38,923 bases of DNA from Thermoanaerobaculia bacterium (GCA_027078415.1 JALWYX010000063.1:1-38923); one strand, 5' to 3'. Numbered from the stretch's first letter, positions 1-7,344 are shown. The notes: generated from the letters alone by a model not told the origin. Program-made: numbers and translations.

Positions 1-775
1 CTCCTAGCGCTTTACCTGTGCAGAGTATATCTACGTCGATCTTCTTGTAGGTATGAAAAATTTCTCCTGTACGCCCCCATCCAGTTAGTACTTCGTCAAC
101 TATAAGTACTACTCTCTTACTATTTTTTAGTTCTGCCAATTTTTCAAGCCAATTGTCAGGTGGAAATATTATTCCTCCTCTGCCTTGTATTGGTTCTACT
201 ATTATTGCACCTACTTCTCCTTTATCTATTACCTCTTCTATATTTTCTATAGGAGATCCGAATTTTAGTTGGACAAAGTTTAGGTTTACAAAAGGATTGA
301 ACCTATTCTTAAATTTTTCAATGCCTGTAGCTGATAAGGCTAGTCCTAATGTCCCATGGTAGGAATTTTTAAAAGTTATAATTTGGGGCTTTTTTGTATA
401 TAGATAAGCTGTCTTTATAGCAATTTCCACAGCATCACTTCCACTTATTGCTGGATATATTTGCCATCCATCACCTATAAATTTTTTAACTGTGTAGTTG
501 AACTCTAGTCTTATTTCCGTTGCTGCTAAATCGCTTAATCCCTGTGTAACTTTTGAGAGTTGTTTTTTAACATTTTTGAGAACTTTGATGTGTGAATGCC
601 CTAGAGATAAGGTTCCAAATCCTGTAGCGAAGTCTATAAATTTTCTTCCTTTTATATCGTATACATAGCTGCCTTCACCCTTACTTAGTACTACATTTTC
701 AACAGTGTCGTTTAGAGTATTTATTCCGTTAGCTTCCAGTTTTAACAGCTGATTTGAATTGAGGTTTTTTTTCAC
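1..775 (-). CDS. Class III PLP-dependent aminotransferase, N-terminal part (3' end outside window)
   Basis: Translating the minus strand gives about 258 residues of a class III (acetylornithine/ornithine/GABA type) aminotransferase. Visible family motifs are GSDAVEIAIK (substrate and cofactor region), SYHGTLG, the EPIQGRGG loop and DEVLTGWGRTG, whose Asp contacts the PLP ring nitrogen. The window ends at TGKALG, just before the expected PLP lysine, so that residue cannot be checked. The best start is a GTG at 773-775, preceded by GGAAGAAAAGAAA; the first residues read MKKNLNSNQLLKLEANG. This makes a 47-base overlap with recR in another frame, so the pair is probably translationally linked. 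The specific substrate cannot be told from the N-terminal part; acetylornithine, ornithine and 4-aminobutyrate are all possible. Confidence 0.85.
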   Translation of the reverse strand, partial: MKKNLNSNQLLKLEANGINTLNDTVENVVLSKGEGSYVYDIKGRKFIDFATGFGTLSLGHSHIKVLKNVKKQLSKVTQGLSDLAATEIRLEFNYTVKKFIGDGWQIYPAISGSDAVEIAIKTAYLYTKKPQIITFKNSYHGTLGLALSATGIEKFKNRFNPFVNLNFVQLKFGSPIENIEEVIDKGEVGAIIVEPIQGRGGIIFPPDNWLEKLAELKNSKRVVLIVDEVLTGWGRTGEIFHTYKKIDVDILCTGKALG

Positions 776-1346
776 TTTCTTTTCTTCCCAAAATGGCCTG
801 AGCTAACGTTACTTCATCTACGTATTCCAGCGAACCACCAACAGGAACCCCGAAAGCTATTCTGGTTACTCTAGTTTTATCTTTTATGACGTTGTATATG
901 AATCGAGCTGTTATTTCTCCCTCTATAGTAGGGCTTGTAGCTATTATTACTTCTTGGGCATAATTTGATCTCTCTATTAATTTTTCTATATTCTTCTCAT
1001 CTAAGTTTTTTCCTCTTATTAAAGATATTAGATTGGGTAGTACGTGGTAGACTCCTTTATATACATTAGTTTTTTCTATCAATTCTATGTGGTGAATAGA
1101 TTCTACTATACATATAGTGCTTTTGTCTCTTGTCGGATCTTCGCATATTTGGCATATATCTTTTAAAGAAAGGTTTCCACATACCTTACATTTGGATACT
1201 CTTTGTTCTATCTCTAATAGAATTTTCCCCAAATTTTTACTAACTGATTTGTGGGTTAGTAGAAAATATACCAATCTTCTTGCAGTTTTGTTTCCTATAC
1301 CTGGAAGTTTTTTTAGCTCTTGTTCTAGTTTTTCTACTATTTTCAC
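729..1346 (-). CDS. recR: Recombination mediator protein RecR
   Basis: RecR works with RecF/RecO to load RecA at gapped DNA. The 205-residue protein has the normal family length and order: an N-terminal helix-hairpin-helix (LPGIGNKTARR, about residues 14-24), a four-cysteine zinc finger (Cys53, Cys56, Cys65, Cys68), and a Toprim domain from about residue 76 (STICIVE, later ATSPTIEGE), followed by the RIAFGVPVGG segment typical of the family. The start is a GTG that overlaps the TGA of the upstream ybaB gene as GTGA, which indicates translational coupling. The position after dnaX and ybaB is the conserved bacterial order. The last residues overlap the GTG start of the aminotransferase. Confidence 0.97.
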   Translation of the reverse strand: MKIVEKLEQELKKLPGIGNKTARRLVYFLLTHKSVSKNLGKILLEIEQRVSKCKVCGNLSLKDICQICEDPTRDKSTICIVESIHHIELIEKTNVYKGVYHVLPNLISLIRGKNLDEKNIEKLIERSNYAQEVIIATSPTIEGEITARFIYNVIKDKTRVTRIAFGVPVGGSLEYVDEVTLAQAILGRKESEKKPQFKSAVKTGS

Positions 1347-1633
1347 AGTAACCCTGGTATACCACCACCTAATTTTCCTGTTCGTTGCTGCAACTCTTCA
1401 TCTACTTTTTTAGAGGCTTCGTTTATAGCTGTCATTATCATATCTTCTAACATTTCTATATCTTCCGGGTCTATCGCTTCTTTGTCTATCTTGAGTTCTG
1501 TTATAAATTTGTATCCATTCATTTTAACTTTTACTGCTCCACCAACGGATGTTTCAACGTTTATGTTTTTTATCTCTTCCTGGAGTTTCTTTTGCATTAT
1601 CTCGAATTGCTTCATTAGCTTCCTTACGTTCAT
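1343..1633 (-). CDS. ybaB: YbaB/EbfC family nucleoid-associated DNA-binding protein
   Basis: A 96-residue protein of the YbaB/EbfC family, which forms small tweezer-like dimers that bind DNA and is thought to help organise the nucleoid or DNA repair. The sequence shows the family pattern: an N-terminal amphipathic helix (MKQFEIMQKKLQEEIKNI), a central strand region with GGAVKVKMNGYKFITELKID, a second helix with LEDMIMTAINEASKKVDEE, and a glycine-rich tail GGGIPGLL. Its ATG overlaps the stop of dnaX (ATGA) and its stop overlaps the recR start (GTGA), so dnaX-ybaB-recR behave as one coupled unit. Confidence 0.96.
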   Translation of the reverse strand: MNVRKLMKQFEIMQKKLQEEIKNINVETSVGGAVKVKMNGYKFITELKIDKEAIDPEDIEMLEDMIMTAINEASKKVDEELQQRTGKLGGGIPGLL

Positions 1634-3030
1634 AATTTTTCTCCTTTCGAGCTTAATTTTAACCGTATTTCACCACCTAGGTCCTTGGAAAGTTTTTCTA
1701 CTATCTTGGGTACTTTAAAGCTTTTTTCATTGCCGTTGCTGTTTATTAAAATTTCTACTTTGAAATCGTCTCCTAAGTGTTTTTTTACTATTTCTTTTAT
1801 CTTATCCTCTTTTCCTTCGCACACTTTACCCGCCTTAATTTTTACTAGCTTAAGAGACTCATATACAGAGATTCCATTTTTTACCTGGGCCGATATTCGG
1901 GGAGATATTGTAGCTAGTTCTTCTTGTAGATCTCTCATTTTGTCTCTAAAGTTGTTTTCTTTATATGTTGGTTCTGAATTTTTAGAGTTTTTGGCTTTTC
2001 TTATCTCAGAGACTACTTTCTCTATGTAGGTTAACTCTTTTATGTATGAGGCCTTGATTAGAGAAGTTTCTAAAGCTATGTAAGGTAGATCAACTTCTCG
2101 TATGAATTTGGTTGACTTTAGGAGTATTTCATTTATTCTTACTTTTTTGTCGTACGGTATTTCCGATTCCGCTATCTCTTTTATGGTTCTTCTTAAAAAT
2201 ATTAGAGGATCTATTTCTCTTTCGGACAGATCTTTTATGAGAGAAGATATTTTGTCCCTTTCACCTGTCTCTATATAAGTTTTTGCTTTTTGTACAGTTA
2301 TAGAAGGAGGGTATCCCAGGTAATGTTCAGTTTTTTCTTCGTCTATTCCATCTGAGAATATTAGTCTAAGTTCTTCTAGAGTCGTTATAGCGTCTCTTAC
2401 GCTTCCTTCTGAGTGTTCTGCTACTATTTCGGCAGCTTTTTGAGTTATATATATTTTCTCTTTTTTGCATATCTCTATTATTTGTTTAGTTAAAGTTTTT
2501 TTATCAAGTGGTTTTAGAGGTATTTCTATACATCTTGAAACTATCGTATCTGGTATGGAACTTGGATTTGTTGTTGCAAATATGAAAGTTGTTTTTGGAG
2601 GAGGTTCTTCTACTGTTTTTAGAAATACGTCAAAGGCTTGTTTTGATAGCCTATGAACTTCGTCTACTATAAGTACTCTTTTTTTTCCTTTGACTGGGCC
2701 GTAGGATAACGCTCGTATAAGTTCTCTAGCTTTCTCTACATTTGAGTTTGTTGCTGCGTCTACTTCAATTACATCTATAAATATACCCTTTTCTATTTCT
2801 AGACAGTTTGTACAACGCAGACATGGTTCTACTTCTTTTGGAGATAAGCAATTAAGACTTTTGGCTATAATTCTCGCTAATGATGTCTTTCCTATTCCTC
2901 TTATACCGGATAGTATATACGCATTAACACCACCTTTTTTTAATGAATTCTTTATGGCTTTTATTGCTAAAGAATGACCTATTACTTCTTTGAATCTACG
3001 AGGTCTATATTTTATAGGAAGGTTTTGCAT
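1630..3030 (-). CDS. dnaX: DNA polymerase III gamma/tau subunit
   Basis: The clamp-loader ATPase subunit of the replicative polymerase. Visible parts in order: family N-terminus LPIKYRPRRFKEVIG, Walker A GIRGIGKTS (about residues 42-50), the zinc-module cysteines within CLSPKEVEPCLRCTNC, Walker B with LIVDEVHRLSK, and sensor 1 (FIFATTNP) followed by SIPDTIVSRC. At 466 residues it is shorter than the E. coli tau form (643), with a short C-terminal polymerase-contacting part. The ATG at 3030 has no clear Shine-Dalgarno sequence and lies only 17 bases after the inferred 3' end of the SRP RNA, so both are probably on one primary transcript. No obvious A-rich slippery site for a gamma/tau frameshift was noticed. 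Confidence 0.97.
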   Translation of the reverse strand: MQNLPIKYRPRRFKEVIGHSLAIKAIKNSLKKGGVNAYILSGIRGIGKTSLARIIAKSLNCLSPKEVEPCLRCTNCLEIEKGIFIDVIEVDAATNSNVEKARELIRALSYGPVKGKKRVLIVDEVHRLSKQAFDVFLKTVEEPPPKTTFIFATTNPSSIPDTIVSRCIEIPLKPLDKKTLTKQIIEICKKEKIYITQKAAEIVAEHSEGSVRDAITTLEELRLIFSDGIDEEKTEHYLGYPPSITVQKAKTYIETGERDKISSLIKDLSEREIDPLIFLRRTIKEIAESEIPYDKKVRINEILLKSTKFIREVDLPYIALETSLIKASYIKELTYIEKVVSEIRKAKNSKNSEPTYKENNFRDKMRDLQEELATISPRISAQVKNGISVYESLKLVKIKAGKVCEGKEDKIKEIVKKHLGDDFKVEILINSNGNEKSFKVPKIVEKLSKDLGGEIRLKLSSKGEKL

Positions 3031-3047
3031 GGCTTTTACGCTGAGCG

Positions 3048-3150
3048 AAGAACCTGGGTTAACCTACGGCACCTGATCTGTCACCTTATCGCTGCTCCCT
3101 CTCGGGCCTGACGAGGTTCGGTGAGACCAGTGCATAGGACCCAGGTTCTT
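3048..3150 (-). ncRNA. ffs: Small bacterial SRP RNA (4.5S type)
   Basis: On the minus strand this stretch has the universally conserved domain IV hairpin of the signal recognition particle RNA: GTCAGGCCCGAGAGGGAGCAG, matching the GGTCAGG...GGAAGCAGC pattern that binds Ffh. The ends form a perfect 12-bp stem, AAGAACCTGGGT with ACCCAGGTTCTT, which gives a rod of about 103 nucleotides without an Alu domain. The RNA guides ribosomes making membrane proteins to the membrane. Its place directly before dnaX mirrors the scr-dnaX arrangement in Bacillus. The exact ends are inferred from the closing stem. Confidence 0.95.
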
Positions 3151-3158
3151 CAGGACTA

Positions 3159-3188
3159 ATTTTACCTTAAAATCTAGGTATGAGTAAA
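3159..3188 (-). promoter_or_regulatory. Candidate promoter of the SRP RNA
   Basis: On the minus strand a TAAAAT box (3159-3164) lies 8 bases upstream of the first base of the SRP RNA at 3150, the expected -10 distance. A weak -35 candidate, TTTACT (3183-3188), sits 18 bases further upstream, inside the first codons of the divergent tadA gene. The position relative to a known RNA 5' end supports it; the -35 match is poor. Confidence 0.45.
3168..3173 (+). promoter_or_regulatory. Candidate -10 box of tadA, consistent with a leaderless transcript
   Basis: TAAAAT ends six bases before the tadA ATG at 3180, and there is no Shine-Dalgarno sequence in the CTAGGT between them. A transcript starting at the usual distance would begin at or within a base or two of the ATG. 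The box lies only three bases from the opposing -10 of the SRP RNA, so the two promoters cannot easily be occupied at once. No good -35 is visible. Confidence 0.4.
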
Positions 3189-3635
3189 ACGGACGAGTTT
3201 TTTATGGATAAAGCTCTGCGGTTGGCATGGTTGGCTTGTAAAAAAGGAGAAGTTCCGGTAGGAAGCCTCATAGTTTTGGAAGAGAGGGTGATAAGTTGTG
3301 GCTTTAACAGTAAAGAGAGTAGAAAAAATGCAATAGCTCACGCGGAGATGATAGCCATTTGCAGAGCTTGTGAAAAAGTCTCCAGTTGGAGATTGGAAAG
3401 GGCGACCTTGTACTCTACTCTTGAACCTTGCGTTATGTGTATAGGAGCGATAGTTGAGGCTAGAATCTCTAAATTAGTGTTTGGTACTAGAGACGAAAAG
3501 TATGGTTTTTTTAATAAAGTGAATCTCTCTTTACTACCACATAAAGTGGAAATAGTATACGGTGTCAAAGAAGAAGAAAGCTCTTTTGTCCTTAGAAATT
3601 TTTTCGGGAATCTAAGAAAATGTTCTAAACGGTAA
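3180..3635 (+). CDS. tadA: tRNA-specific adenosine deaminase (A34 to inosine)
   Basis: TadA converts the wobble adenosine of tRNA-Arg(ACG) to inosine. The 151-residue protein has the cytidine/deoxycytidylate deaminase zinc site: His54 and the proton-shuttling Glu56 in HAEM, then Cys84 and Cys87 in PCVMC, followed by IGAIVEARISKLVFGTRDEKYG, which fits the TadA family. It diverges from the SRP RNA and dnaX with only 29 bases between, while in Bacillus tadA points the same way as scr-dnaX. No Shine-Dalgarno sequence precedes the ATG. Confidence 0.96.
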   Translation: MSKTDEFFMDKALRLAWLACKKGEVPVGSLIVLEERVISCGFNSKESRKNAIAHAEMIAICRACEKVSSWRLERATLYSTLEPCVMCIGAIVEARISKLVFGTRDEKYGFFNKVNLSLLPHKVEIVYGVKEEESSFVLRNFFGNLRKCSKR

Positions 3636-3651
3636 AATTTGTAAAGTCCTA

Positions 3652-3699
3652 GTTTCTATCTCTGCTTTTGATTGCATAAGACAAGGTGTCGATAGAAAC
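3652..3699. repeat. Perfect 9-bp inverted repeat between tadA and the tRNA-Ser genes
   Basis: GTTTCTATC (3652-3660) and GATAGAAAC (3691-3699) are exact reverse complements separated by 30 bases. They lie just after the tadA stop and 40 bases before the tRNA -10 box. There is no T tract directly after the second arm, so it is not a standard terminator. It could be an operator, or a folded 3' end of the tadA mRNA. Confidence 0.4.
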
Positions 3700-3736
3700 A
3701 ATATATTTAGAACCTTTTTAGCTATTATGTGTGGTA

Positions 3737-3745
3737 TGTTATAAT
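3737..3745 (+). promoter_or_regulatory. Extended -10 promoter for the tRNA-Ser/rpmH/rnpA unit
   Basis: TGTTATAAT combines a perfect TATAAT (3740-3745) with the TGn extended -10 element. A TTTAGC (3717-3722) lies 17 bases upstream as a weak -35, as expected when an extended -10 is present. Transcription would start about seven bases downstream, about ten bases before the first tRNA-Ser. The same nine-base element occurs before the small membrane gene at 10174. Confidence 0.75.
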
Positions 3746-3762
3746 CTTTGTGTTAATAGGAA

Positions 3763-3854
<92 letters not shown>

Positions 3855-3864
3855 AAGCTAGAGA

Positions 3865-3956
3865 GGAGAGGTGCCAGAGCGGTCGAATGGGGCGGTCTCG
3901 AAAACCGTTGACCGTCGAAAGACGGTCCGTGGGTTCGAATCCCACCCTCTCCGCCA
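3865..3956 (+). tRNA. tRNA-Ser(CGA)
   Basis: The anticodon loop CTCGAAA gives anticodon CGA (reads UCG). The long variable arm GACCGTC-GAAA-GACGGTC marks a class II serine tRNA. Acceptor stem, T arm and encoded CCA are identical to the neighbouring tRNA-Ser(GGA), so the pair probably arose by tandem duplication and anticodon change, or was homogenised by gene conversion. Its 3' end is 18 bases before the rpmH start codon, with no terminator between. Confidence 0.97.
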
Positions 3957-3974
3957 AAAAACGGAGGATCTGAA

Positions 3975-4109
3975 ATGAAAAGAACTTTTCAGCCCAACAA
4001 TAGGAAAAGAAAGAAAACTCACGGATTTCGTGTACGTATGAGGAGTAAAGGAGGTAGAAAGGTTCTAAACAGAAGAAGAAGGAAAGGTAGACACAGGATT
4101 GCAGTCTGA
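3975..4109 (+). CDS. rpmH: 50S ribosomal protein L34
   Basis: A 44-residue, highly basic protein starting [18 protein letters not shown] and ending in GRHRIAV, a full-length match to bacterial L34, which sits in 23S rRNA near the exit side of the large subunit. The Shine-Dalgarno sequence GGAGGATCTGAA directly precedes the ATG. The gene is followed by rnpA in the almost universal bacterial order, but here it is preceded by two serine tRNAs instead of dnaA. With no terminator after the tRNAs, it is probably translated from the RNA left after tRNA processing. Confidence 0.98.
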   Translation: MKRTFQPNNRKRKKTHGFRVRMRSKGGRKVLNRRRRKGRHRIAV

Positions 4110-4482
4110 CCAAAGTTTTCCCAGAACGTTCAGCTTAAAGAAAAAAAATTTGTTCATAAAATGTTGGAAGGAGGGTAAGAAACTAAAGGGTAAATATATT
4201 ACAGTTTACGTCTTGGAAAATAAAGAAAATTTTCTTTTTAGAGTAGGAGTTGTAATTTCTAAGAAAGTGGTAAAGAAGGCTGTGGAACGAAACCTCTGGA
4301 GACGTAGGGTAAAAGAGATATTAAGGAGAGAGTTTGATAAAGATAAGTTGGCTGGATACGATTTTGTAATAAACTTTAACAAAAGGTGTATTCCACCGGG
4401 ATTTTGGGAGCTAAGAGAAGACTTAGTTAGTCTTAGAGAGAGGATATATGGCAGCAAAAAAACTCGTTATAGCAATTCTTAG
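4099..4482 (+). CDS. rnpA: Ribonuclease P protein component
   Basis: The protein cofactor of the RNase P ribozyme, which removes tRNA 5' leaders. The family core is clear: [11 protein letters not shown], then [19 protein letters not shown] and the arginine-rich helix [12 protein letters not shown]. The likely start is TTG at 4099, overlapping the end of rpmH by 11 bases, giving 127 residues. No ATG or GTG in this frame lies before the conserved core. The usual RNR signature reads RNL here (third residue Leu instead of Arg). It overlaps yidD by 35 bases. Confidence 0.94.
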   Translation: MQSDQSFPRTFSLKKKNLFIKCWKEGKKLKGKYITVYVLENKENFLFRVGVVISKKVVKKAVERNLWRRRVKEILRREFDKDKLAGYDFVINFNKRCIPPGFWELREDLVSLRERIYGSKKTRYSNS

Positions 4483-4660
4483 GTTTTACAAGAAATATTT
4501 TTCTCCTATAATGCCTCCGGCGTGTAGGTACACGCCAACGTGCAGCGAATATACTGTCTTGGCTGTGGAAAAGTATGGGGTTGTAAAGGGTCTGTGGAAG
4601 GGTGTCTTGAGAATTTTACGATGTAATCCACTGGGAGGAAGTGGAGTTGACATGCCTTAG
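4448..4660 (+). CDS. yidD: Membrane protein insertion efficiency factor YidD
   Basis: A 70-residue protein with the whole YidD signature: YKKYFSPIMPPACRYTPTCSEY followed by a helix (AVEKYGVVKGLWKGVLRILRC) and NPLGGSGVDMP. The family has three conserved cysteines, all present, and an amphipathic membrane-associated helix. It aids YidC-dependent insertion of inner-membrane proteins. The ATG at 4448 has an AGAGAGGAT Shine-Dalgarno sequence and lies inside the end of rnpA, the usual arrangement. Confidence 0.97.
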   Translation: MAAKKLVIAILRFYKKYFSPIMPPACRYTPTCSEYTVLAVEKYGVVKGLWKGVLRILRCNPLGGSGVDMP

Positions 4661-4684
4661 TAAACCAGTTTATGTCGAGGTTAT

Positions 4685-6292
4685 ATGAGCGACGAAAAGA
4701 GACTTATTATAGCCCTGATCCTTATGATAATGGTTCCAATAGTGTGGTATAAGATTTTCCCTCCACCTGAAGTATCCAAAAACTTACCTGAAGAAGCTGA
4801 GATGGAGAGTGAAAGAAAAGATGAGGTAAAGGTGGATAGTAGAAAGGTTGAAGAGAGTGTTAGAGAGATTGAAGAAGATAAAGTAGAGAATTTTGAACCT
4901 CTGGAGGGTAAGAAAGAACGTTTGGTAGAGATAAAAAACGGTAAGGTGAGGTTCATCTTCTCTAACAGAGGAGCGGTTCTAAATTCTGCATTGGTAGAAT
5001 ATAACAATGAAGATAAGGTAGAACTTGTTATAAAACGTAGTGATCTTTGGCCGTTTGCTCTTATTGAAGGAACAGCTCCTTCCTATCTTAACGAAAAACT
5101 TTACGCTGTTTTTAAGAAAGAAAATTCTGTAAATTTTGTGTACAGGGAGCCAAAGCTTTCTGTGGAGAAAACCTTTAGGGTTACTAGAGAAGGTTTTCTT
5201 GAGATAGAGGTTAAAGTTGTAGGTATGGAAGGTTGGTCGCTTTTTGTTGGTCCTGATGTTGAAGGTGTGAGTAAAGGTATATCTTACAAAGGGGGTGTGA
5301 TTTTTCTAGTTAACAACGAGTTAGAGAGGGTTTCTGATAGCAAAGCTAAGGAGGATTTGAAGATATCTAACAGTGTCAAATGGGTTGCTTTGCATGGCAG
5401 ATATTTTATAAAGATATTTGTTCCTCTGAGTGTCTCTTCTATAATAGCTAAGCCTGTTACCGTTAAAAATGAAAAGCTGATTTTGTCTAGGGTGGACGAA
5501 GGGTATAATACCCAATCCCTTATCTTCTATCCTAGTGAAGGGACGGTAAAGTTAAAATCCTATTACGGTGAGAAAAGTTATACGGCGCTTTCCTCTTTTC
5601 CAGATCAATATAACTTTTCTAGAGCCCTTGAATGGGGTTTTTTTGGTTTCATAGCTAAATGGTTACTTATAGCTATATTAGGTATTTATAAATATATACC
5701 CAATTATGGTTGGAGTATAGTTATAGTAACTTTTCTACTTCGATTTGCCCTTTTACCTCTTACTATTTACAGCTATTCTTCTATGAAGAAGATGCAAAAG
5801 ATACAGCCTAAAGTGCAAAAAATAAAGGATAGATACAGGGGCAAATTACGAGATAAAAGAGGAAGAATAGACTTTGAAATGCAGAGAAAAATGAATGAAG
5901 AGATTCAGGAGCTTTTTAAAAGAGAAAAAGTTAGCCCTATGGGAGGATGTTTACCTGTTCTTATACAGATACCTATATTTTTTGCTTTCTTTCGTCTGCT
6001 TTCAACTGCAGCAGAGCTAAGGAAAGCAGAGTGGATACTTTGGATAAAAGATCTTTCGTCACCTGATCCACTGTATATTCTTCCTATAGCTATGGGTGTT
6101 ACACAATATATTCAACAACAGATGACTCCTCCTACGGACCCCTTACAAAAAAGGTTATTCACATTTTTCCCCGTAGTATTTACCGTTATCTCTTTTAGTT
6201 TCCCCAGCGGATTGGTACTATATTGGGTTGCTAGTAATGTATTTACTCTTGGGCAATCGTATATATACGACAAACTGTTTAGGGAAAAGTAA
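4685..6292 (+). CDS. yidC: Membrane protein insertase YidC
   Basis: A 535-residue insertase of the Gram-negative long form. It has one N-terminal membrane segment (about residues 7-22), an acidic linker rich in Glu and Lys, a large periplasmic beta-rich domain to about residue 310, then the conserved membrane core. The core includes WSIVIVTFLLRFALLPLT, with the arginine that sits in the hydrophilic groove, the coiled-coil cytoplasmic loop MKKMQKIQPKVQKIKDRYR, MGGCLPVLIQIPIFFAFF, and SFPSGLVLYW near the end. The presence of the periplasmic domain supports an outer-membrane-bearing organism. The Shine-Dalgarno sequence is GAGGT before the ATG. Confidence 0.98.
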   Translation: MSDEKRLIIALILMIMVPIVWYKIFPPPEVSKNLPEEAEMESERKDEVKVDSRKVEESVREIEEDKVENFEPLEGKKERLVEIKNGKVRFIFSNRGAVLNSALVEYNNEDKVELVIKRSDLWPFALIEGTAPSYLNEKLYAVFKKENSVNFVYREPKLSVEKTFRVTREGFLEIEVKVVGMEGWSLFVGPDVEGVSKGISYKGGVIFLVNNELERVSDSKAKEDLKISNSVKWVALHGRYFIKIFVPLSVSSIIAKPVTVKNEKLILSRVDEGYNTQSLIFYPSEGTVKLKSYYGEKSYTALSSFPDQYNFSRALEWGFFGFIAKWLLIAILGIYKYIPNYGWSIVIVTFLLRFALLPLTIYSYSSMKKMQKIQPKVQKIKDRYRGKLRDKRGRIDFEMQRKMNEEIQELFKREKVSPMGGCLPVLIQIPIFFAFFRLLSTAAELRKAEWILWIKDLSSPDPLYILPIAMGVTQYIQQQMTPPTDPLQKRLFTFFPVVFTVISFSFPSGLVLYWVASNVFTLGQSYIYDKLFREK

Positions 6293-6293
6293 A

Positions 6294-6731
6294 ATGAAGA
6301 AGGAAAGATTCTTTTATGGAACTACGCTTGAGCAAGCTAAAATAAAGGCTGCTACAGCGTTGGGGATAGATGAGAAGAATCTGAAATATAGAGAAATTAA
6401 AAAAGATTCATATCTGGATACGAAGCGGTTTGTTGTAATAGCTGTAGATGTTGAAAAGTCTGTTAATTCCTCTGCTTCTTCTGTAGATGAAGAGCTAGGA
6501 AGTGTAAAAGATTTAATTTTTGAGCTATGTAATTTCTCATTTGGAGATTTTTTTAAATTTGATATAGATTTAGAGGCGGGTGCAGTTAAAATAAAGGTGG
6601 AAGATGGAAAGGTTGATAAGGATCTAGCAGAGGCAGTAAAAGAGTTGGTCTTGGCTGTAGTTAAAAAGAGAGGTTTGAATGTGGAAATTGCGTTTGTATC
6701 TGGCGAGAAAACGAGAGTAGATAGTGATTGA
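6294..6731 (+). CDS. Short Jag/KhpB-like protein (Jag-N domain, degenerate KH-like C-terminus)
   Basis: A 145-residue protein in the position normally held by jag/khpB after yidC. The N-terminal 50 residues fit the Jag-N domain (FFYGTTLEQAKIKAATALGIDEKNLKYREI). The C-terminal half (FKFDIDLEAGAVKIKVEDG, then a helix AEAVKELVLAVVKKRG and strand NVEIAFV) resembles a KH fold in strand/helix order but has no GxxG loop. The C-terminal R3H domain of full-length Jag is absent. The ATG at 6294 was chosen because it follows the yidC stop by one base; a longer reading would run inside yidC. Known KhpB proteins bind RNA and affect cell division and elongation; whether this form binds RNA is open. Confidence 0.7.
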   Translation: MKKERFFYGTTLEQAKIKAATALGIDEKNLKYREIKKDSYLDTKRFVVIAVDVEKSVNSSASSVDEELGSVKDLIFELCNFSFGDFFKFDIDLEAGAVKIKVEDGKVDKDLAEAVKELVLAVVKKRGLNVEIAFVSGEKTRVDSD

Positions 6732-7342
6732 GACACGAGGATTTTATTTCTGCGCTATCCACTTTTGGGTTGTCTGAGAAGCAGAAAAGAAAAAGTGTGG
6801 AATACCTTAAAGTTCTTAAGGAGTGGAATAAAACGGTTCCTCTGGTTAGCAGAAGAGTATCGATGGGTGAGTTGAGAGAACATTTTGTTGATTCTCTGAA
6901 GGCTCTGGGCCTTATAAGGGAGGTTTCTTCGGAGGGTTTAACTATATTGGACATTGGTAGTGGAGGTGGTTTTCCAGCAATTGCATTAGCAATTTCTTTT
7001 CCTGATAACAAGTTTTTTCTCTTGGAACCCAGTATAAAAAAATTTACTTTTTTAACAGTTTTGAAGAGAAAAATAGATATAAATAATATATTTCCTCTAA
7101 GAGGTAGAGTGGAGGAGCTTAATCCCGAAATTAAGTACGATTTTATAACTGTAAAAGCTCTTAGGTTGGGTAAAGAAAACGTTGCAAAGTTAGTAGAGAT
7201 GTTAAATAGTAAAGGAAAGATAATAGTATGGCATGGGACAGATCTACCTCTGGAAGGCTGGGAAAAGAAACTTTTTTTGTGTAGGAGAATTGAGGGGGAG
7301 AAAGGGTGCATCTCTCTATTGAAGAAAATTGGGGTTGAATAG
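6728..7342 (+). CDS. rsmG: 16S rRNA m7G527 methyltransferase RsmG
   Basis: A SAM-dependent methyltransferase that modifies G527 of 16S rRNA. The 204-residue protein shows the RsmG layout: N-terminal helices with LKEWNKTVPLVSRR, then LREHFVDSLKAL, the SAM-binding motif TILDIGSGGGFPAIALAI, an acidic motif FFLLEPSIKKFTFL, and FITVKALR. The start is a TTG that overlaps the previous stop as TTGA, so translation is likely coupled. In many bacteria mnmE and mnmG stand between jag and rsmG; here they are absent. Confidence 0.95.
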   Translation: MRHEDFISALSTFGLSEKQKRKSVEYLKVLKEWNKTVPLVSRRVSMGELREHFVDSLKALGLIREVSSEGLTILDIGSGGGFPAIALAISFPDNKFFLLEPSIKKFTFLTVLKRKIDINNIFPLRGRVEELNPEIKYDFITVKALRLGKENVAKLVEMLNSKGKIIVWHGTDLPLEGWEKKLFLCRRIEGEKGCISLLKKIGVE

Positions 7343-7344
7343 TT

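Noticed and set aside
153-362. Plus-strand open frame of 69 codons at the window start
   Set aside because: It lies entirely opposite the aminotransferase gene, whose minus-strand frame shows clear family motifs.
1630-3030. Programmed frameshift in dnaX for a gamma form
   Set aside because: No run of A followed by a suitable stem or internal Shine-Dalgarno sequence was noticed near the end of the ATPase part.
3652-3699. GTTTCTATC/GATAGAAAC resembling CRISPR repeat ends
   Set aside because: Only a single copy is present, with no repeated unit and no spacers nearby.
6314-7311. Long antisense open frames opposite the jag-like gene and rsmG
   Set aside because: Low-complexity Ser/Thr/Phe-rich translations typical of the reverse strand of AT-rich genes; the plus-strand products are recognisable families.
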